Positions 16,572-25,904 are shown, counted from the first letter of the stretch. The stretch is 64,000 nucleotides of DNA from VAZQ01 sp045811525 (GCA_045811525.1 JBJMTV010000030.1:310001-374000); one strand, 5' to 3'. Made by a program: numbers and translations. The notes: generated by a model not told the origin, from the letters alone.

Positions 16572-17576
16572 GTGACTACCTTGAACCGTCGTTTCTCCAT
16601 CGCCCCAATGATGGAATGGACCGACCGGCATTGCCGGTTCTTCCATCGGCTCCTCACGCGCCAGGCGCTCATCTATACGGAGATGATCACGACCGGTGCG
16701 GTGCTGCGGGGTGATCGGGCGCGCCTGCTTGCCTATGATCCTGCCGAGCACCCGGTCGCCTTACAGCTTGGCGGCTCTGATGCGCGACAGCTTGCCGAAT
16801 GCGCGCGCATCGTCGCCGACCTTGGCTATGACGAGGTGAACCTCAATGTCGGTTGTCCTTCGGATCGCGTTCAGGAGGGTCGCTTCGGTGCATGCCTCAT
16901 GGCGGAGCCGCAACTCGTCGGAGACTGCGTCGCGGCCATGAAAGCTGCGGTGAGCATCCCGGTCACGGTCAAATGCCGCATCGGCATCGATGACCAGGAT
17001 GAGGAGGAGGCCCTCGAAGCCCTCACCGCAGCCGCCAAGGCTGCCGGGGTCGATGCCCTCATGGTGCATGCCCGCAAGGCATGGCTCAACGGGCTCTCGC
17101 CCCGGGAGAACCGCGATATCCCGCCGCTCAACTATGATCGTGTCCGCCGATTGAAGGCACGCCATCCCGAGCTCCCGATCGTTCTCAACGGTGGCATCCG
17201 CGATCTCGAGCAAGCGCGCGCGGAGCTGAGCCGGGTGAATGGCGTCATGATGGGGCGCGCTGCCTACCAAGAGCCGTGGCGACTGCTCTCAGTTGACCCG
17301 GAGCTGTTCGGACAGGCTCCCCCCTTTGCTACTCCACGTGAAGCAGCCGAGGCGCTGCTGCCCTATATAGAGCGCGAGGTGGCGCGCGGCGTCCGTCTGC
17401 ACGCGATCACTCGCCATACGCTTGGCCTATTTTCAGGGGTGCCGGGCGCTCGGGCGTTCCGCCGGCATCTTGCGACCGAGGCGGTCAAGCACGGCGCCGG
17501 TCCTTCCACGTTTCAGCAGGCCCTTGCCCAGCTCGTGCGTTTAGACACGGATATGTCCCACACCGTGGCGGCGTGA
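16572..17576 (+). CDS. dusA: tRNA-dihydrouridine synthase A
   Basis: An FMN-dependent enzyme that reduces uridine to dihydrouridine in the tRNA D-loop. Marks are FSIAPMMEWTDRHCRFF at the N-terminus, NLNVGCPSDRVQEGRFGACLM with the conserved Cys in FGAC (residue 108), VHARKAWLNGLSP and NGGIRD. The GTG at 16572 gives 334 residues, the family length; another GTG at 16551 would add 7 residues. Neither has a strong ribosome-binding site, so the exact start is uncertain. Followed after 21 bases by the TSUP permease gene. Confidence 0.93.
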   Translation: MTTLNRRFSIAPMMEWTDRHCRFFHRLLTRQALIYTEMITTGAVLRGDRARLLAYDPAEHPVALQLGGSDARQLAECARIVADLGYDEVNLNVGCPSDRVQEGRFGACLMAEPQLVGDCVAAMKAAVSIPVTVKCRIGIDDQDEEEALEALTAAAKAAGVDALMVHARKAWLNGLSPRENRDIPPLNYDRVRRLKARHPELPIVLNGGIRDLEQARAELSRVNGVMMGRAAYQEPWRLLSVDPELFGQAPPFATPREAAEALLPYIEREVARGVRLHAITRHTLGLFSGVPGARAFRRHLATEAVKHGAGPSTFQQALAQLVRLDTDMSHTVAA

Positions 17577-17597
17577 ACAGGCGTGACAGGATAGACG

Positions 17598-18431
17598 ATG
17601 ATCTTCGGAGTGCCGGCAAGCGAGCTGCTGCTGCTTGCGGCTCTGATCATCGCGGCAGGTTTCGTGACCGGGTTGCTGGCCGGGCTGTTCGGGATCGGCG
17701 GCGGCGCCCTCATCGTGCCCGTACTCTACGAGGTGTTTCGCGTGCTCGGCGTTCCCGAGGAGGTCCGCTTCCAGCTGTGCGTCGGCACGTCGATTGCGAT
17801 CATCGTGCCGACGAATGTGTCTTCCTATCGCATTCACAGTGCCAAGGGCGCCGTGCTCAGCGACGTGGTGCGCGCCTGGGCGGTACCGGCGGTCATCGGC
17901 GTGTTCTGCGGCGCAGCAGTGGCGGCGTTCGCATCCGCGGCAATGCTCAAGCTCGCCTTTGTGCTGATCGGCAGCATCATTGCCGTGAAGCTGCTCGCCG
18001 GACGAGAGCAGTGGCGTGTCGCAGATGATCTGCCCGGGCCGGTCGGCAAAACCGCATATGGTTTCTTTGTCGGCCTGGCTGCTTCGTTGATGGGCATCAG
18101 CGGCGGCTCGATTGCGAATATGATTCTGACGCTGCACGGCAAGTCCATTCACAGCGCGGTGGCAACGTCGGCGGCGCTGGGGGTGCCGATCACCGTTGCC
18201 GGCACGATAGGCTATGTGTTGGCCGGTCTGCCCCAGCAGTCCCTCATGCCTCCGTTCTCGCTAGGCTTTGTCTCGCTCGTCGGCTTTGCGCTCATGGCAC
18301 CCGTCGCGAGCTTCACAGCGCCCTACGGAGCGCGGCTGGCGCACGCACTGTCGAAGCGCAGCCTGGAGATTGCCTTCGGGTGCTTCTTGCTGACGGTTTG
18401 CGTCCGGTTTCTGGTGAGCCTCTCGGGCTGA
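17598..18431 (+). CDS. TSUP family (TauE/SafE) membrane transporter
   Basis: A 277-residue integral membrane protein with about eight hydrophobic helices and the family's paired glycine-rich repeats: GLLAGLFGIGGGALIVPVLY in the first half and ASLMGISGGSIANMILTLHG in the second. TSUP proteins export or import sulfite, sulfoacetate or other organosulfur or carboxylate anions. Co-oriented with dusA just upstream and convergent with the aspartic protease gene (2-base gap). No neighbouring sulfur gene indicates the substrate. Confidence 0.88.
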   Translation: MIFGVPASELLLLAALIIAAGFVTGLLAGLFGIGGGALIVPVLYEVFRVLGVPEEVRFQLCVGTSIAIIVPTNVSSYRIHSAKGAVLSDVVRAWAVPAVIGVFCGAAVAAFASAAMLKLAFVLIGSIIAVKLLAGREQWRVADDLPGPVGKTAYGFFVGLAASLMGISGGSIANMILTLHGKSIHSAVATSAALGVPITVAGTIGYVLAGLPQQSLMPPFSLGFVSLVGFALMAPVASFTAPYGARLAHALSKRSLEIAFGCFLLTVCVRFLVSLSG

Positions 18432-18433
18432 CC

Positions 18434-19132
18434 TCAGGGATGGCCGCGCAGCACAAGCTTGTCGCCGCGCACTTCCCAGCCCTGCAGCCGGTTGAGGAAG
18501 CTCATACCCAGGAGGCTGACGCGCAATTGCCCGGGCTGCGCGATGAGCGCGCTCACCGAGCGTTCGGTAATGCCGCCGATGGCGAGGCGATCGAGCGTGA
18601 CTGGAGCAGCACGCGAGCGTCCGTTGGCGGTATCAACCATGACGGAATAATTGAGCACTTCCAATGGAAGCCCTGCGGCCCTGGCCGCCTCCTGAGTGAG
18701 AACCACGGCGCTCGCCCCGGTATCGAGCACCATCGCAATGCGCGCGCCGTTGACCTCTGTGGCGACAGCAAAGCTCCCTCCCGCGCTGCGCGCGATTTCC
18801 ACGGTGCGCCCGCGTCCCGCAGGACGGCCGGGGATGAACTCCGCCAGCACCCGGTCGGCAACGTCACGCAGCTCGAATCGGTAAGTGTAGCCGAGCGTCA
18901 ACAGCAGCAACACCAGGCCCCAAATCAAAAGCGATTCCAAGACATGGGAAAGCCGAGCGCGGTAGATGAGGAGTGCAAGCATGAGAAGGAGCCCAAATGC
19001 GATCGCTTTGGTCTCCACACCGGTACGGTCCAGGTTTTTGAGCTCGGCCAGCACCGTCTCGTTTTGCCGCAACAGCAGCGCGAGCAGCGCCAAGCCGAGA
19101 ATCACCAGCAGGGCAGACAGTAAGCGGCGCAC
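18434..19132 (-). CDS. Membrane-anchored retropepsin-like aspartic protease (TIGR02281 type)
   Basis: A 232-residue protein with three N-terminal membrane segments (about 5-21, 43-57, 66-81) and a C-terminal single retropepsin-like domain. The catalytic motif DTGAS is at 137-141 (VLDTGASAVVLT), and a later hydrophobic-Gly segment (SLLGMSFL) completes the fold. A single domain must dimerise to be active. The protease domain probably faces the periplasm. It follows the DUF1289 gene by 10 bases, and a histidine kinase gene lies upstream on the same strand. Substrate unknown. Confidence 0.85.
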   Translation of the reverse strand: MRRLLSALLVILGLALLALLLRQNETVLAELKNLDRTGVETKAIAFGLLLMLALLIYRARLSHVLESLLIWGLVLLLLTLGYTYRFELRDVADRVLAEFIPGRPAGRGRTVEIARSAGGSFAVATEVNGARIAMVLDTGASAVVLTQEAARAAGLPLEVLNYSVMVDTANGRSRAAPVTLDRLAIGGITERSVSALIAQPGQLRVSLLGMSFLNRLQGWEVRGDKLVLRGHP

Positions 19133-19142
19133 CCTGTGATCC

Positions 19143-19373
19143 TCAGCCTTTTTTGCGGGGGCGTGTTGGCGACTGGGAGGAGAGGGGGCTTACGCGAGGA
19201 GTGAGAGTGAGGAGAGCAAGACGCTGTGGTAGCTCGGCCATGATGCGGGAGCGCTCATCGCTGCTCAAAGACAGCCAGCTCGCAATCTCGGACAGGCTTC
19301 GCCCGCACCCGAGGCACAGATCTCTGCTGGGGTGAACCGTGCAAACATCAATGCAGGGACTTTCGACGGACAT
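19143..19373 (-). CDS. DUF1289 domain small Cys-rich protein
   Basis: A 76-residue protein with the DUF1289 pattern SPCIDVCTVHPSRDLCLGCGRSLSEIASW. Four closely spaced cysteines (CxxxC...CxxC) suggest a zinc or Fe-S site. The ATG at 19373 is chosen over an in-frame TTG at 19409 because it begins directly before the conserved SPC. It sits between the histidine kinase (ends 19448) and the aspartic protease (starts 19132), probably one transcript. Function of the family is unknown. Confidence 0.8.
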   Translation of the reverse strand: MSVESPCIDVCTVHPSRDLCLGCGRSLSEIASWLSLSSDERSRIMAELPQRLALLTLTPRVSPLSSQSPTRPRKKG

Positions 19374-19447
19374 GCGTCGCGCGGATTCGCCTGATGGGAG
19401 CGCGGGCAAGATAAGGATCGGCGCCGCGAAGGCAATCCTGAATGGCC

Positions 19448-21043
19448 CTATGCCTCTCCTCGAAGGCGCCGCCGCAGCGGTTTGCGCTCAGGCGCGCTAC
19501 GAGAAGCGGCCGCCGTCGGCTGGGAAGCTCCGACTTGGATAGATGGTGAAGGCTCCGAAAGCGGCGCCAGGGCTGCCATGACGCGTTGAGGGGGAAACGT
19601 GATGACAACCTCGGTCCCGATACGCAGCTTCGATTTGAGCGTGAACGTCCCTCCATGCAGGTCCACCAAGCTTTTCGCGATCGGCAGACCGAGGCCGGCA
19701 CCTTGCTCGGCTGATTTGATGGAGTTCGAGCCTTGCCCGAACGACGCGAGGACGATCGGGATCTCCTCTTCCGGAATGCCCGGGCCGGTGTCCTTGACGC
19801 TGATATACTGCCCTCCGGCCGCGGTCCAGCCGACCTTCAGCCAAATCTCGCCGCCCTGCGGAGTGAACTTGATCGCGTTACCCAGGAGGTTGAGGCAGAT
19901 CTGCCGTACGCCCCGCTCATCGGCCCACAGTCGCGGCATGTCGCTCTCGTAGAGCTCGTGGATGACCAAGCCACGGCTTCGCGCGCGCATCTGCAAAAGG
20001 TGGGCGCACTCTGCCACGACATGAGCAAGCGAGACCGCCTCCTCGTTGAGCTCGTAGCGCCCGGCCTCGATCCGCGACAGATCGAGAATCTCGTTGATCA
20101 GCCCGAGCAGGTGCACCCCTGAATTGTGAATATCGTTCGCATAATCCTTGTATGCGGGTACCTGGTGCGGTCCAAAAATCTCTCCCTTCATGACTTCGGA
20201 GAAGCCGAGGATAGCGTTCAGCGGGGTGCGCAGCTCATGGCTCATTTGGGCGAGAAAGTGGGACTTGGCTATATTTGCCGCCTCCGCCCGGCGTCGTGCT
20301 TCGTCGGACATCGCCTTTGCGGTCTCGAGCTCACCAATGAGGGCATCTTTCTCGGCGCGCGCCTCGAGCGTCGCAAGCGTGCTGGAATTGAGCCGATAGG
20401 TGAGCAGCGAGAAATAGGCCTGCGCGGCCAAAGCCATGAGGGCAAGAATGTAATCCTGCAGGGTGCCGCGGAAGCCGAGCTCGAGCGCGACTGCTGATGA
20501 TAAGGGGATTGTTGAGGCAAGCATTGCGACCGGCACGCTGGAGGCGAGCATGCTGGATACCGCCACGACCAGCAGCATGACAAAGAGCATGAACGTGCTT
20601 GCGCTGGCATCACTGCCGACCGGGTCTATGAGAACGAACATCCAGCCCAGACCGAAGAAGAAATCGAGCAGGATAAAACGCATCCGCGCGGAGCGGATGT
20701 TGATGCTCTTGGCAGCCGTCGCCAGAAACTGCCGGCATGTGGTGATGATCACGGCATGGATCATCAGCACCGCACTGGTCCAGATACCGGCCCTGACGGG
20801 TCCGGTCCAAAGGCTCGACAGCAACCCCACCGTACCGACGAGGAGAAGGATGACGAGGGACGCGGAAAGCCTGTTCTGGGCGAACAGCCGAAGCAGCTCG
20901 TAATCGAAAGCGGGTCGTGTCCCAGTCGTCGAGGTCAGTCGGTCGCGCGCCTCGCGCAGCCGTTGGGAAGCCGCACGCCGGCGCGACATCGATGGCTTCG
21001 CGGGGCCGGAGCCGCTCTCTTGCTGGTCCGCGCTCACGTTCAT
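19448..21043 (-). CDS. Membrane sensor histidine kinase (PleC/DivJ/PdhS-like catalytic core)
   Basis: A 531-residue kinase from ATG 21043. About six N-terminal membrane segments (residues 60-215) form a sensor region with no recognisable ligand domain. A short coiled coil (about 225-258) leads to the dimerisation/H-box FLAQMSHELRTPLN with His269. The ATPase domain has the N-box LLGNAIKF, G1 DTGPGIPEEE and G2 GAGLGLPIAK. The H-box neighbourhood (GFSEVMKGEIFGP...LINEILDLSRIEAG) resembles alphaproteobacterial cell-cycle kinases of the PleC/DivJ/PdhS group. No response regulator is adjacent, so the partner is encoded elsewhere. A longer in-frame start at 21094 is possible. Confidence 0.88.
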   Translation of the reverse strand: MNVSADQQESGSGPAKPSMSRRRAASQRLREARDRLTSTTGTRPAFDYELLRLFAQNRLSASLVILLLVGTVGLLSSLWTGPVRAGIWTSAVLMIHAVIITTCRQFLATAAKSINIRSARMRFILLDFFFGLGWMFVLIDPVGSDASASTFMLFVMLLVVAVSSMLASSVPVAMLASTIPLSSAVALELGFRGTLQDYILALMALAAQAYFSLLTYRLNSSTLATLEARAEKDALIGELETAKAMSDEARRRAEAANIAKSHFLAQMSHELRTPLNAILGFSEVMKGEIFGPHQVPAYKDYANDIHNSGVHLLGLINEILDLSRIEAGRYELNEEAVSLAHVVAECAHLLQMRARSRGLVIHELYESDMPRLWADERGVRQICLNLLGNAIKFTPQGGEIWLKVGWTAAGGQYISVKDTGPGIPEEEIPIVLASFGQGSNSIKSAEQGAGLGLPIAKSLVDLHGGTFTLKSKLRIGTEVVITFPPQRVMAALAPLSEPSPSIQVGASQPTAAASRSAPERKPLRRRLRGEA

Positions 21044-21296
21044 CCGGTTTGCGCCACGGCCTCTGGAAATGAGGGTAAAGTGGCCAAAAATCATTAAGGG
21101 CCCGCTTAGGAACGCGCTAAACCGAACAGTTAACGGAAGCTTGCTGTCCGCGGACCGGCGGCAGTGCTCGATGCGGTTGCGTCTGGCGCTCTCACGATGA
21201 GGTAGGGGCCGCTTGGGCAGACGCTGAGGACGGGTTGTGCTGCTGCAGCCCGTTCCGGGACCCAAGTATCCTCAGGACAAAGAGAGGACGTGAGCG

Positions 21297-21908
21297 ATGA
21301 AGCTCTACGACGGGGGCCGGGCTCCCAATCCGCGCCGCACCCGCGTCTTCCTGGCCGAGAAAGGCATCGTCGTGCCGACCGTTCAAGTCGATCTCGGCGC
21401 ACTGCAGCACAAGTCGGAGACATTCGCTGCGGTCAACCCCTTGATGCGGGTGCCAGCTCTCGTGCTTGATGACGGCAGTGTGATCACCGAATCTATCGCG
21501 ATCTGCCGCTATTTCGAGGTGCTCAGGCCCGAGCCGCCGCTGTTTGGTCGTGGCGCATTGGATGAGGCGCGAGTGGAGATGTGGAACCGGCGCCTTGAGC
21601 TACACTTCCTCCTCGCAGTCTCGCATGTCTTTCGCAATGCGCATCCAGCCATGAAGGACATGGAGGTGCCGCAGGTTCCCGCCTGGGCCGAGGCGAACAA
21701 GCCGCGCATCCTTGAATTCATCACCTTGCTCGACCGCGAGTTGAAGAGCCGCCGGTTCGTAGCCGGGGACTCCTTTACCGTGGCTGACATTACCGGCCTC
21801 GTCTCCGTCGACTTCATGAAGCCGGCGAAGCTGACCGTCCCGGAAGAGCTCGTCCATCTCAAACGTTGGCATGCCGAGATCTCGGCGCGCCCGAGTGCGG
21901 CGGCCTGA
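21297..21908 (+). CDS. Glutathione S-transferase family protein
   Basis: A 203-residue GST: thioredoxin-like N-domain with MKLYDGGRAPNPRRTRVFLAEKG, the cis-Pro region RVPALVLDDG and the glutathione-binding ITESIAICRY, followed by an all-helical C-domain ending with FTVADITGLVSVDF. GAGAGGA lies upstream of the ATG. The next gene, an MBL-fold hydrolase, starts 3 bases after its stop, so the two are co-transcribed. Individual substrate unknown. Confidence 0.88.
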   Translation: MKLYDGGRAPNPRRTRVFLAEKGIVVPTVQVDLGALQHKSETFAAVNPLMRVPALVLDDGSVITESIAICRYFEVLRPEPPLFGRGALDEARVEMWNRRLELHFLLAVSHVFRNAHPAMKDMEVPQVPAWAEANKPRILEFITLLDRELKSRRFVAGDSFTVADITGLVSVDFMKPAKLTVPEELVHLKRWHAEISARPSAAA

Positions 21909-21911
21909 CCG

Positions 21912-22655
21912 ATGCGTTTGACGATTGTCGGCTCGGGTGACGCCTTTGGCTCAGGCGGCCGGTTCAATACCTGTTTCTTTGTGGAGACGGCCAAGGCCAC
22001 TCTGCTCATCGACTGCGGAGCCTCATCGCTCGTCGCCTTGAAGGCACATGGTCTTGACCCGACGCGCATAGACGCGATCGTCCTGTCGCATCTGCACGGG
22101 GATCATTTCGGCGGCTTACCGTTTCTGCTGCTCGATGCACAATTCCTGAACCGCCGGGAGCGGCCTTTGCTGATTGCCGGGCCGCCCGGCACGCGCGCTC
22201 GGGTCGACGCCCTGCTCGAAGTGGTGTTTCCCGGATCGACGGCCAACAAGTGGCGCTTTGGCTGCGAGGTTACGGAGATTGCGGTCGGCGAACCGACGGA
22301 TCTGCTCGGCCATAGCATCACGACGACCGAGGTCGTGCACTACTCGGGTGCGCCGTCCACGGCCGTGCGCCTGTCGGACGGGAATAGGACGCTTGCCTAT
22401 TCGGGCGATACCGAGTGGCTGGAGGCGCTGGTGGACGTCGCGAACGGCGTCGATCTGTTCATTCTGGAGTGTTACGGCTATGCCGGACATCTGCCAGGTC
22501 ACTTGAGCTGGGCCGAGCTCAAGCCTCGTGTGCGTGACCTACATGCTCGGCGCATCATGCTCACCCACATGAATCCGAGCATGCTCGCGCGACTCGACGA
22601 GGCCAAAGCAGCCGGCGTTCTGATTGCGGAGGACGGATTAATCTTCGAGCTATGA
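21912..22655 (+). CDS. MBL-fold metallo-hydrolase
   Basis: A 247-residue metallo-beta-lactamase-fold protein with the HLHGDH metal motif (residues 60-65), a downstream Asp in the YSGDTEW segment, and a final His in LTHMNPSM. The domain arrangement and lack of an extra beta-CASP insertion resemble RNase Z-like or ElaC-type small hydrolases and phosphodiesterases, but no tRNA-binding exosite is evident. Co-transcribed with a GST, it may be a thiol-ester hydrolase like glyoxalase II relatives; this is inference. Confidence 0.82.
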   Translation: MRLTIVGSGDAFGSGGRFNTCFFVETAKATLLIDCGASSLVALKAHGLDPTRIDAIVLSHLHGDHFGGLPFLLLDAQFLNRRERPLLIAGPPGTRARVDALLEVVFPGSTANKWRFGCEVTEIAVGEPTDLLGHSITTTEVVHYSGAPSTAVRLSDGNRTLAYSGDTEWLEALVDVANGVDLFILECYGYAGHLPGHLSWAELKPRVRDLHARRIMLTHMNPSMLARLDEAKAAGVLIAEDGLIFEL

Positions 22656-22675
22656 TGCAGGGGTTAAAGCCGGGA

Positions 22676-23545
22676 TCAGCGATCCAGGCGGGCGATCAGG
22701 CTTGATGTGTCCCATCGGCTACCGCCGAGCTTCTGTACCTCCGCATAGAACTGATCCACGAGTGCCGTGACCGGCAGGCTGGCGCCGTTCTTGCGCGCCT
22801 CGCTCGTGCAGATCGACAAGTCCTTGCGCATCCAATCCACGGCGAAGCCAAACTCGAATTTGCCGGATGCCATGGTCTTGTAGCGGTTTTCCATCTGCCA
22901 CGACTGTGCTGCTCCCTTCGAGATCGTCTCGATCACCGCCTCGATGTCGAGGCCGGCCTTCTTGGCGAAGTGAATACCCTCGGCAAGTCCCTGTACCAGA
23001 CCAGCGATGCAGATCTGGTTGACCATCTTGGTGAGCTGGCCGGCGCCCGCGCTTCCCAGCCGCTTGCACATGCGCGCATACGCAGCGATCACCTTCTCGG
23101 CGCGGCCATAGGGTTCAGCGTCCCCTCCGCACATGACCGTGAGCACGCCGTTCTCTGCTCCCGCTTGGCCGCCGGACACCGGAGCATCGACAAAGTCGAA
23201 CCCGCGCTTCTTGGCATCGGCGTGCAGCTCGCGCGCGATCTCAGCTGAGGCTGTGGTGTGATCGACGAAAATGCCACCAGGTTTGACCGCATGGAACGCG
23301 CCGTTTGGGCCAAGCGTAACCTCGCGCAGATCGTTGTCATTCCCGACACAACACAGGATGACATCTTGCCCTTCGGCTGCTGCCTTCGGGTTCGGGGCGC
23401 TAGCTCCGCCATGTTCGGCCACCCACTTTTCCGCCTTGGCTGCCGTGCGGTTATAAACCGTAACCTGGTGATCGCCCTTGTTCTTCAGGTGACCGGCCAT
23501 GGGGTAGCCCATCACGCCGAGGCCGAGAAACGCCACCTTCGCCAT
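22676..23545 (-). CDS. NAD(P)-dependent oxidoreductase, 3-hydroxyisobutyrate dehydrogenase family
   Basis: A 289-residue beta-hydroxyacid dehydrogenase. The Rossmann motif GLGVMG (8-13) is at the N-terminus, the substrate signature VDAPVSGGQAGAENG follows near 120, and the catalytic Lys is in GQLTKMVNQ. Reactions of the family include oxidation of 3-hydroxyisobutyrate, tartronate semialdehyde reduction and gamma-hydroxybutyrate oxidation. An mmsA gene for the following step of valine degradation is in the window (60853-62349) but far away. The ATG at 23545 is chosen over one four codons upstream. Convergent with the MBL gene. Confidence 0.88.
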   Translation of the reverse strand: MAKVAFLGLGVMGYPMAGHLKNKGDHQVTVYNRTAAKAEKWVAEHGGASAPNPKAAAEGQDVILCCVGNDNDLREVTLGPNGAFHAVKPGGIFVDHTTASAEIARELHADAKKRGFDFVDAPVSGGQAGAENGVLTVMCGGDAEPYGRAEKVIAAYARMCKRLGSAGAGQLTKMVNQICIAGLVQGLAEGIHFAKKAGLDIEAVIETISKGAAQSWQMENRYKTMASGKFEFGFAVDWMRKDLSICTSEARKNGASLPVTALVDQFYAEVQKLGGSRWDTSSLIARLDR

Positions 23546-23704
23546 CACACGCTCCAATGCTGGTGCTCTGCGCCGCCCTGCCAGTGTGGCGGCAACATTC
23601 CTATATTGCAGTGATGCGAGCGCGCAGGCGGCTCGTCAACCGCCGGTCTAGGGTACGTGCGCGGAGGCGCGCTAATGCTCCCCGCGCTCGGAAAGTGATA
23701 GAAC

Positions 23705-24829
23705 ATGGTGACCAAAGACCAGGTGCTGGCGAGCCTCGCCGCGATCCCCTCACCGGATGGGACCCCGCTGCCGCGGACCGGCACTCTGTCGGAAGTCGTC
23801 GCGGATGCCGGCAAGGTATTCTTCTCGATCACCGTCGACGCAAGCGACGTGAAGGCGTGGGAGGCGGTACGGCGGCGCGCCGAGGAGGTGGTCCGCGCAC
23901 TCCCCGGCGTGTCCACGGTCCTGGTCGCCCTGACCGCTGAACGCAAGGCCGGCGCTGTTCCACCCGGTCCGCGGGGAGGTGCAGCACCGGGCACGCGCGC
24001 GGCGCCCCGTGGCGAAGCCATGCAGGGCGTTCCGGGAGTTGAGGCAATCATCGCGGTCGCCTCTGGCAAAGGCGGGGTCGGCAAGTCCACGACCGCCGTC
24101 AATATCGCCCTCGGGCTCGCCGCGCTCGGTTTGAAGACCGGCATTCTCGATGCCGATATCTACGGTCCTTCTTTGCCCAAGCTGTTGGCAATCAAGGAGC
24201 GGCCGGAGACGCTTGGCGGCACCCGGTTGAAGCCGATTACCCGTTATGGCCTGACGGTCATGTCGATTGGATTCCTGGTCGACGAGAGCACGCCCATGAT
24301 CTGGCGCGGACCTATGGTGATCTCCGCGCTGACGCAAATGCTGCGCGAGGTCGAGTGGGGCACGCTCGACGTGATGGTGGTCGACATGCCCCCCGGCACG
24401 GGTGATGCGCAGCTCACCATGGCGCAGCAGGTTCCGCTAAAGGGGGCGATCATCGTGTCGACCCCGCAGGACCTTGCGCTGATTGACGCGCGTCGGGGGG
24501 TTGCCATGTTCAAACGCGTCAACGTGCCGGTACTAGGGGTCATCGAGAACATGAGTTACTTCTTGTGCCCGCAATGCGGCGCGCGTTCCGACATTTTTGG
24601 TCACGGCGGGGCCCGCCAGGAAGCGGAGCGGCTCGGTGTGCCATTTCTCGGCGAGGTGCCGCTGCACATGACCATTCGCGAGAAGTCGGATGCCGGCTTG
24701 CCGGTGGTCGCGACCGAGCCCGACGGTGAGCATGCGAGGATTTATCGTGCGATTGCCGGGAACATCCGCGTTCAACTCCTGGCGAAGAGCGCGGGACGAG
24801 CGGCGCCGAGGATCGTCATCGAGAGTTGA
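23705..24829 (+). CDS. mrp: Mrp/NBP35 family Fe-S cluster carrier ATPase
   Basis: A 374-residue ApbC/Mrp-type P-loop protein that carries and delivers [4Fe-4S] clusters. The first 75 residues form a MIP18/DUF59-like domain, joined by a Gly/Pro/Arg-rich linker (about 80-108) to the ATPase domain with the deviant Walker A GKGGVGKST (121-129). The cluster-binding CxxC is Cys288/Cys291 (FLCPQCG), followed by IFGHGGA. Length and architecture are typical. A 160-base gap separates it from the divergent dehydrogenase gene. Confidence 0.93.
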   Translation: MVTKDQVLASLAAIPSPDGTPLPRTGTLSEVVADAGKVFFSITVDASDVKAWEAVRRRAEEVVRALPGVSTVLVALTAERKAGAVPPGPRGGAAPGTRAAPRGEAMQGVPGVEAIIAVASGKGGVGKSTTAVNIALGLAALGLKTGILDADIYGPSLPKLLAIKERPETLGGTRLKPITRYGLTVMSIGFLVDESTPMIWRGPMVISALTQMLREVEWGTLDVMVVDMPPGTGDAQLTMAQQVPLKGAIIVSTPQDLALIDARRGVAMFKRVNVPVLGVIENMSYFLCPQCGARSDIFGHGGARQEAERLGVPFLGEVPLHMTIREKSDAGLPVVATEPDGEHARIYRAIAGNIRVQLLAKSAGRAAPRIVIES

Positions 24830-24854
24830 GGGTTGCTGCGGGTGCTGCAGACTG

Positions 24855-25904
24855 TTATTGCCCAGCAACCTCAAGGAGAAGGTCCTCGCCTTGCATGCGG
24901 GCGCTCAGCACTGATCCGATTCGCATCTCGGTCAGCGCGGGCCGCAGCGCCTGAGCGGCACGCTCCTTCACACTTGGCTGGTCCAGTGCTTGTCGCGCGA
25001 TGGCTTCGATGGCGGAATAGATCAGCCGCAATCCATCGGTCGGCTCCGCGGAGCCGCGCGTCTCCACGACCATGACAAAAGCCGCGCGGACGGCGCCGAA
25101 AGCAATCGAGCCTGAAGCATCGGCGCTGGGGACGAGCTCGATTTCCAATCGCGCCCGCGGAACATGAAAGTCCGGCGCCGGATCCTCCGCTGCTCCAAAG
25201 CAGGCGATGTCGTCGAGGCAGCGGCCCTCCAGTGTCCCTCCACGCTCCTCCTCCAGGAGGAGCCTGACTGCGCCGCTCGCTGTGACAACCGTGAGCCGGG
25301 AAAGACCGATGTCGCGGATATAGTAGCGCCGACCGGCGCGTCCTTTGATCTCTGGCAAATCGAAGCGCAGCTCGAACCCTCCGAGCATTGGGCCAAGTCG
25401 GATGACGGAGTCGTCCGACTTTTGCCAGGTCTCGTCATGGCGCGGCCCGTAATTGTTGAGAGTGAGGGCAGTGCCGCGAAACAGGTCTGTCATCAGAGAA
25501 GCAAGCATGTCGCCGCTGATCCGCTTGAGCTGGCGCGGGAGACGGTATTCGAAGTCCTGGCGCGTGCTTGCCTGTGGTGGATTGAGCCGGACCGTGCGCG
25601 CAGCGGGGTTCCAGCTGCCGCCTGGGCAGCGATCATGAGCCAGCCGCGCTGCCACCCTGTACTCGCCTTTCACGAGTCCAGAAATACGATAACGAAATAG
25701 GCCCTCACTGCCGGGATCGCGCACGGCAGCAGTGGTTTTGCCTCCCGCCGAGATGATGACCTCGTTCGACTGCGCAGTGCAATCGAACAACCGAACCACA
25801 CCGGAGATCGAGCCGGTTTGCGCATGCGCCATCCCGATCCACGGAACCAGAGGAACGAGGAGCAATTGGAGCGCAACGTAGAGCACTCGAGGGAGCAGCT
25901 GCAT
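24855..25904 (-). CDS. Exported protein of unknown function
   Basis: A 349-residue protein with a signal peptide (hydrophobic LYVALQLLLVPLVPWIG, cleavage near MAHAQ). The first 100 mature residues (SISGVVRLFDCTAQSNEVII...FRYRISGLVKGEYRVAARL) look like a carboxypeptidase-regulatory or transthyretin-like beta-sandwich. The rest matches no family I recognise and carries two Cys in CLDDIACFG. The ATG at 25904 is chosen over an upstream in-frame start because it begins the signal peptide. Convergent with mrp; divergent from the TRAP receptor genes. No function proposed. Confidence 0.7.
   Translation of the reverse strand: MQLLPRVLYVALQLLLVPLVPWIGMAHAQTGSISGVVRLFDCTAQSNEVIISAGGKTTAAVRDPGSEGLFRYRISGLVKGEYRVAARLAHDRCPGGSWNPAARTVRLNPPQASTRQDFEYRLPRQLKRISGDMLASLMTDLFRGTALTLNNYGPRHDETWQKSDDSVIRLGPMLGGFELRFDLPEIKGRAGRRYYIRDIGLSRLTVVTASGAVRLLLEEERGGTLEGRCLDDIACFGAAEDPAPDFHVPRARLEIELVPSADASGSIAFGAVRAAFVMVVETRGSAEPTDGLRLIYSAIEAIARQALDQPSVKERAAQALRPALTEMRIGSVLSARMQGEDLLLEVAGQ

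Noticed and set aside
24831..24870. GGTTGCTG/CAGCAACC repeat between mrp and the convergent gene as a terminator
   Set aside because: The loop of 24 bases is long, there is no T-run and part of the repeat is coding.
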